64,000 bases of DNA from positions 891,001 through 955,000 of the forward strand of contig CAWZYM010000242.1 in the NCBI GenBank assembly GCA_963966185.1. Reading direction: 5' to 3'. Source of the stretch: Rhabditoides inermis (lineage: Eukaryota > Nematoda > Chromadorea > Rhabditida > Rhabditidae). Below the pieces are notes generated by a model, which was given only the letters and a program-made list of their open reading frames with translations, had not been told where the DNA came from and did not search any database. The translations under genes were made by a program, and so were the position numbers. Below, piece after piece: positions 1-11,025 of the stretch; the stretch's first letter is position 1; every line of letters begins with the position of its first letter.

Positions 1-3000
1 TCATTCCCTGATCTCCTAGAATAATCACATGCATGCAAATTACGTCGTCGCTTGTGATTCATTTCAATCTTCCGTTATTTGTGCGCATTGTCCTGTTCAG
101 CGAGCACATAAGGGACAGAAAATAGAGTGCCTACTTTCATCTGACAGTCTCCCATGTCATTCTCTGATCTCCTAGAATAATCACATGCATGCAAATTACG
201 TCGTCGCTTGTGATTCATTTCAGTCTTCCGTTATTTGTGCGCATTGTCCTGGTCAGCGAGCACATAAGGGACAGAAAATAGAGTGCCTACTATCATCTGA
301 CAGTCTCCCATGTCATTCTCTGATCTCCTAGAATAATCACATGCATGCAAATTACGTCGTCGCTTGTGATTCATTTCAATCTTCCGTTATTTGTGCGCAT
401 TGTCCTGGTCAGCGAGCACATAAGGGACAGAAAATAGAGTGCCTACTTTCATCTGACAGTCTCCCATGTCATTCCCTGATCTCGTAGAATAATCACATGC
501 ATGCAAATTACGTCGATGCATGTGATTCATTTGGATCTTTCGCTATTTGTGCGCATTGTCCTGTTCAGCGAGCACATAAGGGATAGAAAGTAGAGTGCCT
601 ACTTTCATCTGACAGTCTCCCATGTCATTCCCTGATCTCCTAGAATAATCACATGCATGCAAATTACGTCGATGCATGTGATTTATTTGGATCTTTCGCT
701 ATTTGTGCGCATTGTCCTGTTCAGCGAGCACATAAGGGACAGAAAATAGAGTGCCTACTTTCATCTGACAGTCTCCCATGTCATTCTCTGATCTCCTAGA
801 ATAATCACATGCATGCAAATTACGTCGTCGCTTGTGATTCATTTCAATCTTCCGTTATTTGTGCGCATTGTCCTGTTCAGCGAGCACATAAGGGACAGAA
901 AATAGAGTGCCTACTATCATCTGACAGTCTCCCATGTCATTCCCTGATTTCCTAGAATAATTACATGCATGCAAATTACGTCGATGCATGTGATTCATTT
1001 GAATCTTCCGCTATTTGTGCGCATTGTCCTGTTCAGCGAGCACATAAGGGACAGAAAATAGAGTGCCTTCTATCATCTGACAGTCTCCCATGTCATTCCC
1101 TGATCTCCTAGAATAATCACATGCATGCAAATTACGTCGATGCATGTGATTCATTTGAATCTTCCGCTATTTGTGCGCATTGTCCTGTTCAGCGAGCACA
1201 AAAGGGACAGAAAATTATAGTGCCTACTATCATCTGATAGTCTCCCATGTCATTCCCTGATCTCCTAGAATAATCACATGCATGCAAATTACGTCGATGC
1301 ATGTGATTTATTTGGATCTTTCGCTATTTGTGCGCATTGTCCTGTTCAGCGAGCACATAAGGGACAGAAAATAGAGTGCCTACTATCATCTGATAGTCTC
1401 CCATGTCATTCCCTGATCTCGTAGAATAATCACATGCATGCAAATTACGTCGATGCATGTGATTCATTTGGATCTTTCGCTATTTGTGCGCATTGTCCTG
1501 TTCAGCGAGCACATAAGGGACAGAAAATAGAGTGCCTACTATCATTTGACAGTCTCCCATGTCAATCCCTGATCTCTCAGATTTATCACATGCATGCAAA
1601 TTGCGTCGATGCATGTGATTCATTTGAATCTTCCGTTATTTGTGCGCATTGTCCTGTTCAGCGAGCACATAAGAGACAGAAAATAGAGTGCCTACTTTCA
1701 TCTGACAGTTTCCCATGTCATTCTCTGATCTCCTAGAATAATCACGTGCATGCAAATTACGTCGTCGCTTGTGATTCATTTAAATCTTCCGTTATTTGTG
1801 CGCATTGTCCTGTTCAGCGAGCACATAAGGGACAGAAAATAGAGTGCCTACTATCATCTGATAGTCTCCCATGTCATTCCCTGATCTCGTAGAATAATCA
1901 CATGCATGCAAATTACGTCGATGCATGTGATTCATTTGGATCTTTCGCTATTTGTGCGCATTGTCCTGTTCAGCGAGCACATAAGGGACAGAAAATAGAG
2001 TGCCTACTATCATTTGACAGTCTCCCATGTCAATCCCTGATCTCTCAGATTTATCACATGCATGCAAATTGCGTCGATGCATGTGATTCATTTGAATCTT
2101 CCGTTATTTGTGCGCATTGTCCTGTTCAGCGAGCACATAAGAGACAGAAAATAGAGTGCCTACTTTCATCTGACAGTTTCCCATGTCATTCTCTGATCTC
2201 CTAGAATAATCACGTGCATGCAAATTACGTCGTCGCTTGTGATTCATTTAAATCTTCCGTTATTTGTGCGCATTGTCCTGGTCAGCGAGCACACAAGGGA
2301 CAGAAAATAGAGTGCCTACTTTCATCTGACAGTCTCCCATGTCATTCCCTGATCTCCTAGAATAATCACATGCATGCAAATTACGTCGTCGCTTGTGATT
2401 CATTTCAATCTTCCGTTATTTGTGCGCATTGTCCTGGTCAGCGAGCACATAAGGGACAGAAAATAGAGTGCCTACTTTCATCTGACAGTCTCCCATGTCA
2501 TTCCCTGATCTCCTAGAATAATCACATGCATGCAAATTACGTCGTCGCTTGTGATTCATTTCAATCTTCCGTTATTTGTGCGCATTGTCCTGGTCAGCGA
2601 GCACATAAGGGACAGAAAATAGAGTGCCTACTTTCATCTGACAGTCTCCCATGTCATTCCCTGATCTCCTAGAATAATCACATGCATGCAAATTACGTCG
2701 TCGCTTGTGATTCATTTCAATCTTCCGTTATTTGTGCGCATTGTCCTGGTCAGCGAGCACATAAGGGACAGAAAATAGAGTGCCTACTTTCATCTGACAG
2801 TCTCCCATGTCATTCCCTGATCTCCTAGAATAATCACATGCATGCAAATTACGTCGATGCATGTCATTCATTTCAATCTTCCGTTATTTGTGCGCATTGT
2901 CCTGGTCAGCGAGCACATAAGGGACAGAAAATAGAGTGCCTACTTTCATCTGACAGTCTCCCATGTCATTCCCTGATCTCCTAGAATAATCACATGCATG

Positions 3001-6000
3001 CAAATTACGTCGTCGCTTGTGATTCATTTCAATCTTCCGTTATTTGTGCGCATTGTCCTGGTCAGCGAGCACATAAGGGACAGAAAATAGAGTGCCTACT
3101 TTCATCTGACAGTCTCCCATGTCATTCCCTGATCTCCTAGAATAATCACATGCATGCAAATTACGTCGATGCATGTCATTCATTTGAATCTTCCGTTATT
3201 TGTGCGCATTGTCCTGTTCAGCGAGCACATAAGGGACAGAAAGTAGAGTGCCTACTATCATTTGACAGTCTCCCATGTCAATCCCTGATCTCCTAGAATA
3301 ATCACATGCATGCAAATTACGTCGATGCATGTGATTCATTTGAATATTTCGCTATTTGTGCGCATTGTCCTGTTCAGCGAGCACATGAGGGACAGAAAAT
3401 AGAGTGCCTACTATCATCTGACAGTCTCCCATGTCATTCCCTGATCTCCTAGAATAATCACATGCATGCAAATTACGTCGATGCATGTGATTCATTTGAA
3501 TCTTTCGCTATTTGTGCGCATTGTCCTGTTCAGCGAGCACATGAGGGACAGAAAATAGAGTGCCTAATATCATCTGACAGTCTCCCATGTCATTCCCTGA
3601 TCTCCTAGAATAATCACATGCATGCAAATTACGTCGATGCATGTGATTCATTTGAATCTTTCGCTATTTGTGCGCATTGACCTGTTCAGCGAGCACAAAA
3701 GGGACAGAAAATAGAGTGCCTACTATCATCTGACAGTCTCCCATGTCATTCCCTGATCTCCTAGAATAATCACATGCATGCAAATTACGTCGATGCATGT
3801 GATTCATTTGAATCTTTCGCTATTTGTGCGCATTGTCCTGTTCAGCGAGCACATGAGGGACAGAAAATAGAGTGCCTTCAATCATCTGACAGTCTCCCAT
3901 GTCATTCCCTGATCTCCTAGAATAATCACATGCATGCAAATTACGTCGATGCATGTGATTCATTTGAATCTTTCGCTATTTGTGCGCATTGTCCTGTTCA
4001 GCGAGCACATGAGGGACAGAAAATAGAGTGCCTTCAATCATCTGACAGTCTCCCATGTCATTCCCTGATCTCCTAGAATAATCACATGCATGCAAATTAC
4101 GTCGATGCATGTGATTCATTTGAATCTTTCGCTATTTGTGCGCATTGTCCTGTTCAGCGAGCACATAAGGGACAGAAAATAGAGTGCCTACTATCATCTG
4201 ACAGTCTCCCATGTCATTCCCTGATCTCCTAGAATAATCACATGCATGCAAATTACGTCGATGCATGTGATTCATTTGAATCTTCCGCTATTTGTGCGCA
4301 TTGTCCTGTTCAGCGAGCACATAAGGGACAGATAATAGAGTGCCTACTATCATCTGACAGTCTCCCATATCATTCCCTGATCTCCTAGAATAATCACATG
4401 CATGCAAATTACGTCGATGCATGTGATTCATTTGAATCTTCCCCTATTTGTGCGCATTGTCCTGTTCAACGAGCACATCAGGGACAGAAAACAGAGTGCC
4501 TAATATCATCTGACAGTCTCCCATGTCATTCCCTGATCTCCTAGAATAATCACATGCATGCAAATTACGTCGATGCATGTGATTCATTTGAATCTTTCGC
4601 TATTTGTGCGCATTGTCCTGTTCAGCGAGCACATGAGGGACAGAAAATAGAGTGCCTTCAATCATCTGACAGTTTCCCATGTCATTCTCTGATCTCCTAG
4701 AATAATCACGTGCATGCAAATTACGTCGTCGCTTGTGATTCATTTAAATCTTCCGTTATTTGTGCGCATTGTCCTGGTCAGCGAGCACATGAGGGACAGA
4801 AAATAGAGTGCCTAATATCATCTGACAGTCTCCCATGTCATTCCCTGATCTCCTAGAATAATCACATGCATGCAAATTACGTCGATGCATGTGATTCATT
4901 TGAATCTTTCGCTATTTGTGCGCATTGTCCTGTTCAGCGAGCACAAAAGGGACAGAAAATAGAGTGCCTACTATCATCTGACAGTCTCCCATGTCATTCC
5001 CTGATCTCCTAGAATAATCACATGCATGCAAATTGCGTCGATGCATGTGATTCATTTGAATCTTCCGTTATTTGTGCGCATTGTCCTGTTCAGCGAGCAC
5101 ATAAGAGACAGAAAATAGAGTGCCTACTTTCATCTGACAGTCTCCCATGTCATTCCCTGATCTCCTAGAATAATCACATGCATGCAAATTACGTCGTCGC
5201 TTGTGATTCATTTCAATCTTCCGTTATTTGTGTGCATTGTCCTGGTCAGCGAGCACATAAGGGACAGAAAATAGAGTGCCTACTTTCATCTGACAGTCTC
5301 CCATGTCATTCCCTGATCTCCTAGAATAATCACATGCATGCAAATTACGTCGTCGCTTGTGATTCATTTCAATCTTCCGTTATTTGTGCGCATTGTCCTG
5401 GTCAGCGAGCACATAAGGGACAGAAAATAGAGTGCCTACTTTCATCTGACAGTCTCCCATGTCATTCCCTGATCTCCTAGAATAATCACATGCATGCAAA
5501 TTACGTCGTCGCTTGTGATTCATTTCAATCTTCCGTTATTTGTGCGCATTGTCCTGGTCAGCGAGCACATAAGGGACAGAAAATAGAGTGCCTACTTTCA
5601 TCTGACAGTCTCCCATGTCATTCCCTGATCTCCTAGAATAATCACATGCATGCAAATTACGTCGATGCATGTGATTCATTTGAATCTTCCGTTATTTGTG
5701 CGCATTGTCCTGTTCAGCGAGCACATAAGGGACAGAAAGTAGAGTGCCTACTATCATTTGACAGTCTCCCATGTCAATCCCTGATCTCCTAGAATAATCA
5801 CATGCATGCAAATTACGTCGATGCATGTGATTCATTTGAATCTTTCGCTATTTGTGCGCATTGTCCTGTTCAGCGAGCACATGAGGGACAGAAAATAGAG
5901 TGCCTAATATCATCTGACAGTCTCCCATGTCATTCCCTGATCTCCTAGAATAATCACATGCATGCAAATTACGTCGATGCATGTGATTCATTTGAATATT

Positions 6001-6428
6001 TCGCTATTTGTGCGCATTGTCCTGTTCAGCGAGCACATGAGGGACAGAAAATAGAGTGCCTTCAATCATCTGACAGTCTCCCATGTCATTCCCTGATCTC
6101 CTAGAATAATCACATGCATGCAAATTACGTCGATGCATGTGATTCATTTGAATCTTTCGCTATTTGTGCGCATTGTCCTGTTCAGCGAGCACATGAGGGA
6201 CAGAAAATAGAGTGCCTAATATCATCTGACAGTCTCCCATGTCATTCCCTGATCTCCTAGAATAATCACATGCATGCAAATTACGTCGATGCATGTGATT
6301 CATTTGAATCTTTCGCTATTTGTGCGCATTGTCCTGTTCAGCGAGCACAAAAGGGACAGAAAATAGAGTGCCTACTATCATCTGACAGTCTCCCATGTCA
6401 TTCCCTGATCTCCTAGAATAATCACATG
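1..6428. repeat. 156-bp satellite array, left block
   Basis: Head-to-tail repeat with a period of 156 bp: the core CATGCATGCAAATTACGTCG recurs at 28, 184, 340 and so on, giving about 41 copies, and the array runs off the left edge. Two main monomer types alternate in blocks: one reads ACGTCGTCGCTTGTGATTC and the other ACGTCGATGCATGTGATTC after the core, with linked differences downstream (CTTCCGTT versus CTTTCGCT). A trimer unit of 468 bp is duplicated nearly exactly (about 1381-1849 versus 1850-2317), so the array has local higher-order structure. The array ends abruptly at 6428 where an LTR retrotransposon begins. No coding role is supported. Confidence 0.97.
6425..6428. other. Target-site duplication CATG (left)
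   Basis: CATG precedes the LTR at 6429 and is repeated at 17373-17376 after the other LTR. It is part of the satellite consensus CACATGCATGCAA, which confirms insertion into a satellite monomer. Confidence 0.9.
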
Positions 6429-6921
6429 AGTTGGCATGTCGGCCCGTCTAGCGTACCCGACGACAAGTGTCGGCGGGACTATACGACAAGAACAGTCCTA
6501 CGTGCCAGTGGAAACCGCGCTACTACCATAATACCAATGCTGCTACCGTAATAAACCATAAACCCATGTCTACCGTAACCCGATACCAATGCATCCACAG
6601 ACAATCCCAAGACGTATAAGAGAGAAGAGTTTTACTATGACATAGAGATATATGTACACGACAACAATCGTAACAACAACACAACGATATCACATAGCGA
6701 GTGGGTGTGAGTGACCTAGAGTCCGACTGACTACATGACTGGTGACCTCCAAGAGTGAAGTGTGGCGACGGCTGCAGCCGGAGCTTATATACTGCTCCCT
6801 TGGTGCGACGTGCAGTGATAAGATACTCAGGCGGGAGTTCGAGTGGGGCTTTCCAGTGCGGGTACGGTGTCAGCGAGGGGACGCGACAACCCTAGTCCAA
6901 CAGAATACCCATTCTGTTACT
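6429..6921 (-). repeat. 3' LTR of the gypsy-type element
   Basis: 493 bp, begins AGTTGG and ends TTACT on the plus strand. It matches the copy at 16881-17372 except for one inserted base. On the minus strand it carries TATATAAG at 6784-6791, a likely promoter box in a conserved LTR context. It is the downstream LTR because the coding strand is minus. Confidence 0.95.
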
Positions 6922-6934
6922 CCTCCCTATCTCC
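6922..6934 (-). other. Polypurine tract
   Basis: On the minus strand GGAGATAGGGAGG abuts the 3' LTR directly, the expected position of the plus-strand primer for reverse transcription. Confidence 0.8.
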
Positions 6935-7560
6935 AGTCGACGTGTCCTCACGGCGAAATCCCCGGCGTTGATCTTCTCGCTTCACGTGGCGACTTCAGCT
7001 CCAACGGGAAGCGCAACAAAACGGCGCAAAAAGTCCCTCCTTGGCTGTGTGGTGGTGTCTGCTGCTCGATCTTGATCGAAGGGGGTTGGCGTGCGGCGGC
7101 ATAAGTGGTTTGGAGTCTCGGGTAACAAAGCGGCCCGGTTGTGGTGAAGTGACTCCGTGAATCCTGCCGGCGCACTGGGCGAGTTCGTGACCTAAATCAA
7201 TATGATGTTAGGCAGTGACTGAACCTCCCTACATGGCAATCTGAGACAACATTCTTGCCACGCTTACTTATCATTAATGTTTATTACTTTACATTAATAA
7301 ACCTCACTAAACACTACTAGACATTACTAGACATTACTAGGCACTACTAGACATTACTGTGCACTACTAGACATTACTAAACATCACCCGACATCACTCG
7401 ACATCTCTTGTCGTTTCTCGTCGTCTCTCAGCATCGCTCGTCATAGCCTGTCACCACTCGGCGTCGACGTCTCGTGCTCGATCTGAATACAAAGGGTGAA
7501 GTTATGAACAAGATGAAAGGTAAAATTGATACAATACTTACCCGTACTTTCAGTAACACA
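6935..7560 (-). other. Retroelement 3' non-coding region
   Basis: Between the integrase stop and the purine tract. I see no ORF with family features, hence no env. Around 7305-7400 is a short degenerate tandem repeat built on CATTACTAGA-like units (about 10-12 bp) that drifts into CATCACTCGA-like copies. Confidence 0.7.
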
Positions 7561-10500
7561 CTACTTCCTGTCTTTCTTCTTCCGCTCCCTGGAGCTCTTC
7601 CTCTGCTTCGGCTCCTTGTTGTAAGGGCCCCTCTTTGCGTTCGGTCTTCTCTCGAACGGCTGTTCATCTTCCGACTCGTCCGCTTCTGCCTCCAGATTGT
7701 CGTCTCCTTCCTGGCGTTGAGAGAGGCGCAGCGCCTTCCTCTCCTCCTCCAGACTGGTTCTGGAAGTGGCAGCTGGTCCGGTGAGCTCGTGGCACCGTTT
7801 CACTTGGTCCATGTGCACTCTCTTCTCTGCCTTGAGAGGCTGCGAGATGCTCTTGATCCAAAGATGCGGTCTCTCCATCCGTATCACCCGGAACTGACCT
7901 TGCCACGGAAGTTCCAGCTTACCGTAACTTGGCTGAAACTGCCTTAGAAACACTCTTTCTCCCACCTCAACTTCCAGTGGTTGTAGATGGGTGTACGGCT
8001 TCATTCTGCCCCTCGCCTCGTCGTTTGCTGCTCGGGCTGCCTTCCAGGCTCCCTCCAGACTGCGAACGATGCTGCTTCTTGTGAAGGCGATCTTCCTTTC
8101 GTCATCCTCTTCGGTCGCCGCTCCCCTGCTTGGCTCCTCTTCCTGAAAGAGTCTGTCAGCATTGAACAGCGGGTCCCTACCGAACAACATGAAGTAGGGT
8201 GTCTCCCTGGTACTGGTGTGGACTGTCGTGTTGTAGGCGAATGCCACCGGGTGTAGGAAAGATTCCCACTCAGCTGGCTGCTCCTCCACATAGCACCGGA
8301 TCTTCTCTTCGAAGGTTCGGAACACCCTCTCCACTATCCCCTGACTCTGATGATGATGTGGGGTTCCGAAGTGGTGTTCGATCGTCAGCCATTCCGTCAG
8401 ATGCTGGAAGAATCTGCCCCTCAGATACGAAGCATTATCCGTGTGAATCTCCTTCACTGCGCCATATCTGTAGATGGTGTCGCGCATGAATGCGCGAGCC
8501 ACCGTCTCCGCCTTGCAATCTGCGATCGGTGTCGCAATAGTCCACTTCGAGAAGTGATCGACCACGCAGAGAATGTACTCGTTCCCATTGCGGGATCTGC
8601 GCAGTGGTCCGCACACATCTAAGTAGCACTTCTGAAAAGGCGTCGTGCCTACGACAGCAATATACTCTTCGTGGTTGCGGGCGGCCGGTCTCGTCCGCTG
8701 GCACGGCTCGCACCCCTTGTGGTGTCTGACCGCGTCTGCTCGCATCGTTGGCCAGTAGTACCGCCTTCTCAACTTGCGTATCATTGCGTCGCTTGAGAAG
8801 TGTCCTCCCGAGTCGTATCCGCTGTGGTATGCTGACAACAGCATTCCTCTCGTCTTCTCTGGAACTACGATGAGACTCCGACTGACAGCTGTCGTCTCGT
8901 CCCTCTCGTCGTAGAGCAGTATCCCGTTCTTGCTCATTCGGCATCTGGATACAATAAGTTTGAAATCCTCAAATTTTCCCTTCGGCTCGTCCTCCTGTCT
9001 GGACGGCTCTTCTCCCTCCAGCGCACTCTGGATCCGCTGGCACAGAGGATCCTCTTGCTGGTTCAACACGAACGAGTTGTTCGCGTTGCAAATGGGGCGC
9101 TGCATGGCGTCCCTTCTCGCTCTTCTTGCTCCCCTCACGGTGAGAACACGTGGCAGCTTGACTTCGATTTGCTTCAGCTCCTCCTCATCCTCAATAGGTC
9201 TGACCGACAGACATCTCGGAAACTCGATCGCGTCGTCTGCTTCTCCTGACTTGTCGTCGAACTGCGTCACCTGACGGCTTCTTGACAGACAGTCTGCCAC
9301 CACGTTCGACTTGCCCTTAATATAATGGAGCGATATGTCGAGTGCTTGTAACTCGACAATCCACCGGATCAGCTTGTCATGGGTCGACCGTCCTTCCAAC
9401 AGATGTGTAATCGGCCGATGATCCGTCCACACTTCTGTGTGGTTCCCATAAATGATCGGCTTAAAGTGGCGGAGCGCCATCACAATGCCGAACAGCTCGT
9501 ACTGTGTGGCTGACTGCCACCTCCTCTGCGCCTCAGACAGCGCCTTCGAATAGTAAGCGACTGCCACCAACTTCTTGCTGCCTTCCTCCGTCTCCTGCAT
9601 GAGCACGGCTCCCACAGCGATCTTCGAGGCGTCCGAGTGCATGATAAACTTGGCGTCTCTTGGGTGCGCCAGCACCGGCGTCTCTGCCATCGCCGCCTTC
9701 AATGTGTCGAACGACTTCTGCTCGGCCTTCGTCCATACAAATCGGAGTGGCTTCCTCGACATCGATGTTAGTGGGCTGGCCACCTTCGCATAGGTGTAGA
9801 TGAACCCTCTGAAAAACTGTGTCATCCCCACAAACGACTTCACCTCGGTCAGCGTCGTCGGCACCGGGAACTCGAGAATCGTGATGATGTTCCTCCTACC
9901 GGGACAGTAGTCGTCCTTGCTGATCTCGTGTCCGAGAAACGTGATCTTGCACAGCCCGACCTCGGTCTTCTTCGCCTTGGCCTTGAGGTTGTAAATCCTC
10001 AGCCGGTCCAACACCTTCCGGATCGAGTCCAGGTGTCCCTCAAATGTATTGTTATAGATAAGAATATCATCCATATACGCGCACACATTGTCTCTCAATC
10101 CGCCCAGCACTCTGCCTAACACGTAGTTGAAAGCGGCTGGTCCGTTCCGGATTCCGAATGGCACAAATCGGTAGAGGTAGTTTCCTCTCGGTGTCGCCAT
10201 GCCGCACTTGCGCGACGCCTTCTCGCTCAGTTTCAACTGTAGAAACCCTGAAGCGAGATCGAAACTAGAGTAGTACCTGTGTCCAGCCACCCTGTGCAGA
10301 ACATCGTCCAATCGCGGCAACTCATGGTGCTGCGGGATAGTAATCTTATTCAAATTCCTAAAATCAGTGCAGAGACGTGTCGTCCCATCCTTCTTCGCCA
10401 CCGGAACGAGGTTGTGCATCCAGTCCGTCTGCGTCGTCGGCTCTATCCGCCCGGTCGCCATCATCTCCTCGATGTGGTCTTCGATCTCCCCCTGACACTT

Positions 10501-11025
10501 ATGTGGGAATCTGACGCTTCTCGGCTTGTAGTTGCACACCTCCGTCGTCGTCTCGATCTCGATCAGGTCCGCTTCGTAGCACCCGAGATCATAAGACGAT
10601 CTCGACATCACGTCTCTATACTCGTAGAATAAATCGTAGACTTTCTGCTTCTCATCTTCGGAAAATATACTGTTGACGAGATCGGGGAGGAAGTAGTCCT
10701 CTTTTGCCTCGTCTCTTGTCGTCTTCGGGGCGCCCCCCTCTGCCGCAATTAGCATGTTGATTGCCTTCGCGCTCCGGCTTACTGCTTTCTCGGCGCGATT
10801 CTTCCGGATGGGTGGCAACGACCACACCTCCTCAATCGGTGACGTCTTCTGGGCGTCCCCATCGGCTCCTGGCGTCTTCTCGCCGTCCGGTCTTGTCGTC
10901 TGCGTCTTCGGGGCGCTCCCCCCTTGCTGCTCCTGTGCTCCTTCTGGGCACGACAGCTGGTAGAAGTCTGTGGAAAATTCACAGAGTGTAGGTCCGAAAG
11001 GAGCTCGGCACCTCCCTGAGCGCCA
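7561..11025 (-). CDS. pol: Pol: reverse transcriptase, RNase H, integrase
   Basis: The frame is open from 11025 to the stop at 7561 (1154 codons) and lacks a good ATG near its start, so it is probably made as a Gag-Pro-Pol fusion. It encodes reverse transcriptase with the catalytic YMDD box at 10066-10077 and the upstream LPRLDD and FDLASGF boxes. RNase H follows, beginning HSDASKIAVGAVL. The integrase has a zinc-binding HHCC region (H-x-H ... CEPCQ), then the catalytic D-D-E set visible in YLDVCGP, HTDNAS and GIVERVF. The C-terminus is strongly basic. Protease is not here but in the gag ORF. The frame is +1 relative to gag with 47 bases of overlap (10979-11025). All catalytic residues are present, so it looks active. 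Confidence 0.96.
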   Translation of the reverse strand, partial: WRSGRCRAPFGPTLCEFSTDFYQLSCPEGAQEQQGGSAPKTQTTRPDGEKTPGADGDAQKTSPIEEVWSLPPIRKNRAEKAVSRSAKAINMLIAAEGGAPKTTRDEAKEDYFLPDLVNSIFSEDEKQKVYDLFYEYRDVMSRSSYDLGCYEADLIEIETTTEVCNYKPRSVRFPHKCQGEIEDHIEEMMATGRIEPTTQTDWMHNLVPVAKKDGTTRLCTDFRNLNKITIPQHHELPRLDDVLHRVAGHRYYSSFDLASGFLQLKLSEKASRKCGMATPRGNYLYRFVPFGIRNGPAAFNYVLGRVLGGLRDNVCAYMDDILIYNNTFEGHLDSIRKVLDRLRIYNLKAKAKKTEVGLCKITFLGHEISKDDYCPGRRNIITILEFPVPTTLTEVKSFVGMTQFFRGFIYTYAKVASPLTSMSRKPLRFVWTKAEQKSFDTLKAAMAETPVLAHPRDAKFIMHSDASKIAVGAVLMQETEEGSKKLVAVAYYSKALSEAQRRWQSATQYELFGIVMALRHFKPIIYGNHTEVWTDHRPITHLLEGRSTHDKLIRWIVELQALDISLHYIKGKSNVVADCLSRSRQVTQFDDKSGEADDAIEFPRCLSVRPIEDEEELKQIEVKLPRVLTVRGARRARRDAMQRPICNANNSFVLNQQEDPLCQRIQSALEGEEPSRQEDEPKGKFEDFKLIVSRCRMSKNGILLYDERDETTAVSRSLIVVPEKTRGMLLSAYHSGYDSGGHFSSDAMIRKLRRRYYWPTMRADAVRHHKGCEPCQRTRPAARNHEEYIAVVGTTPFQKCYLDVCGPLRRSRNGNEYILCVVDHFSKWTIATPIADCKAETVARAFMRDTIYRYGAVKEIHTDNASYLRGRFFQHLTEWLTIEHHFGTPHHHQSQGIVERVFRTFEEKIRCYVEEQPAEWESFLHPVAFAYNTTVHTSTRETPYFMLFGRDPLFNADRLFQEEEPSRGAATEEDDERKIAFTRSSIVRSLEGAWKAARAANDEARGRMKPYTHLQPLEVEVGERVFLRQFQPSYGKLELPWQGQFRVIRMERPHLWIKSISQPLKAEKRVHMDQVKRCHELTGPAATSRTSLEEERKALRLSQRQEGDDNLEAEADESEDEQPFERRPNAKRGPYNKEPKQRKSSRERKKKDRK

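Noticed and set aside
1434..2204. Two identical 100-codon open frames with CxxC-like spacing in the satellite
   Set aside because: They are a by-product of a 156-bp (52-codon) repeat in which two adjacent monomers happen to lack the usual TAG. Nearly all other monomers have the stop and there is no promoter or splice context.
1..6428. CRISPR-like regular repeat array
   Set aside because: Repeats are head-to-tail 156-bp monomers without unique spacers, in an intron-bearing eukaryotic genome.
6742..7104. 120-codon plus-strand frame overlapping the left LTR
   Set aside because: It begins in the LTR, is antisense to the element, and its right-LTR counterpart runs into satellite. No domain is present.
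6935..7560. Possible envelope gene between integrase and 3' LTR
   Set aside because: Only about 640 bp of non-coding sequence with short tandem repeats. No signal peptide, membrane segment or suitable ORF.
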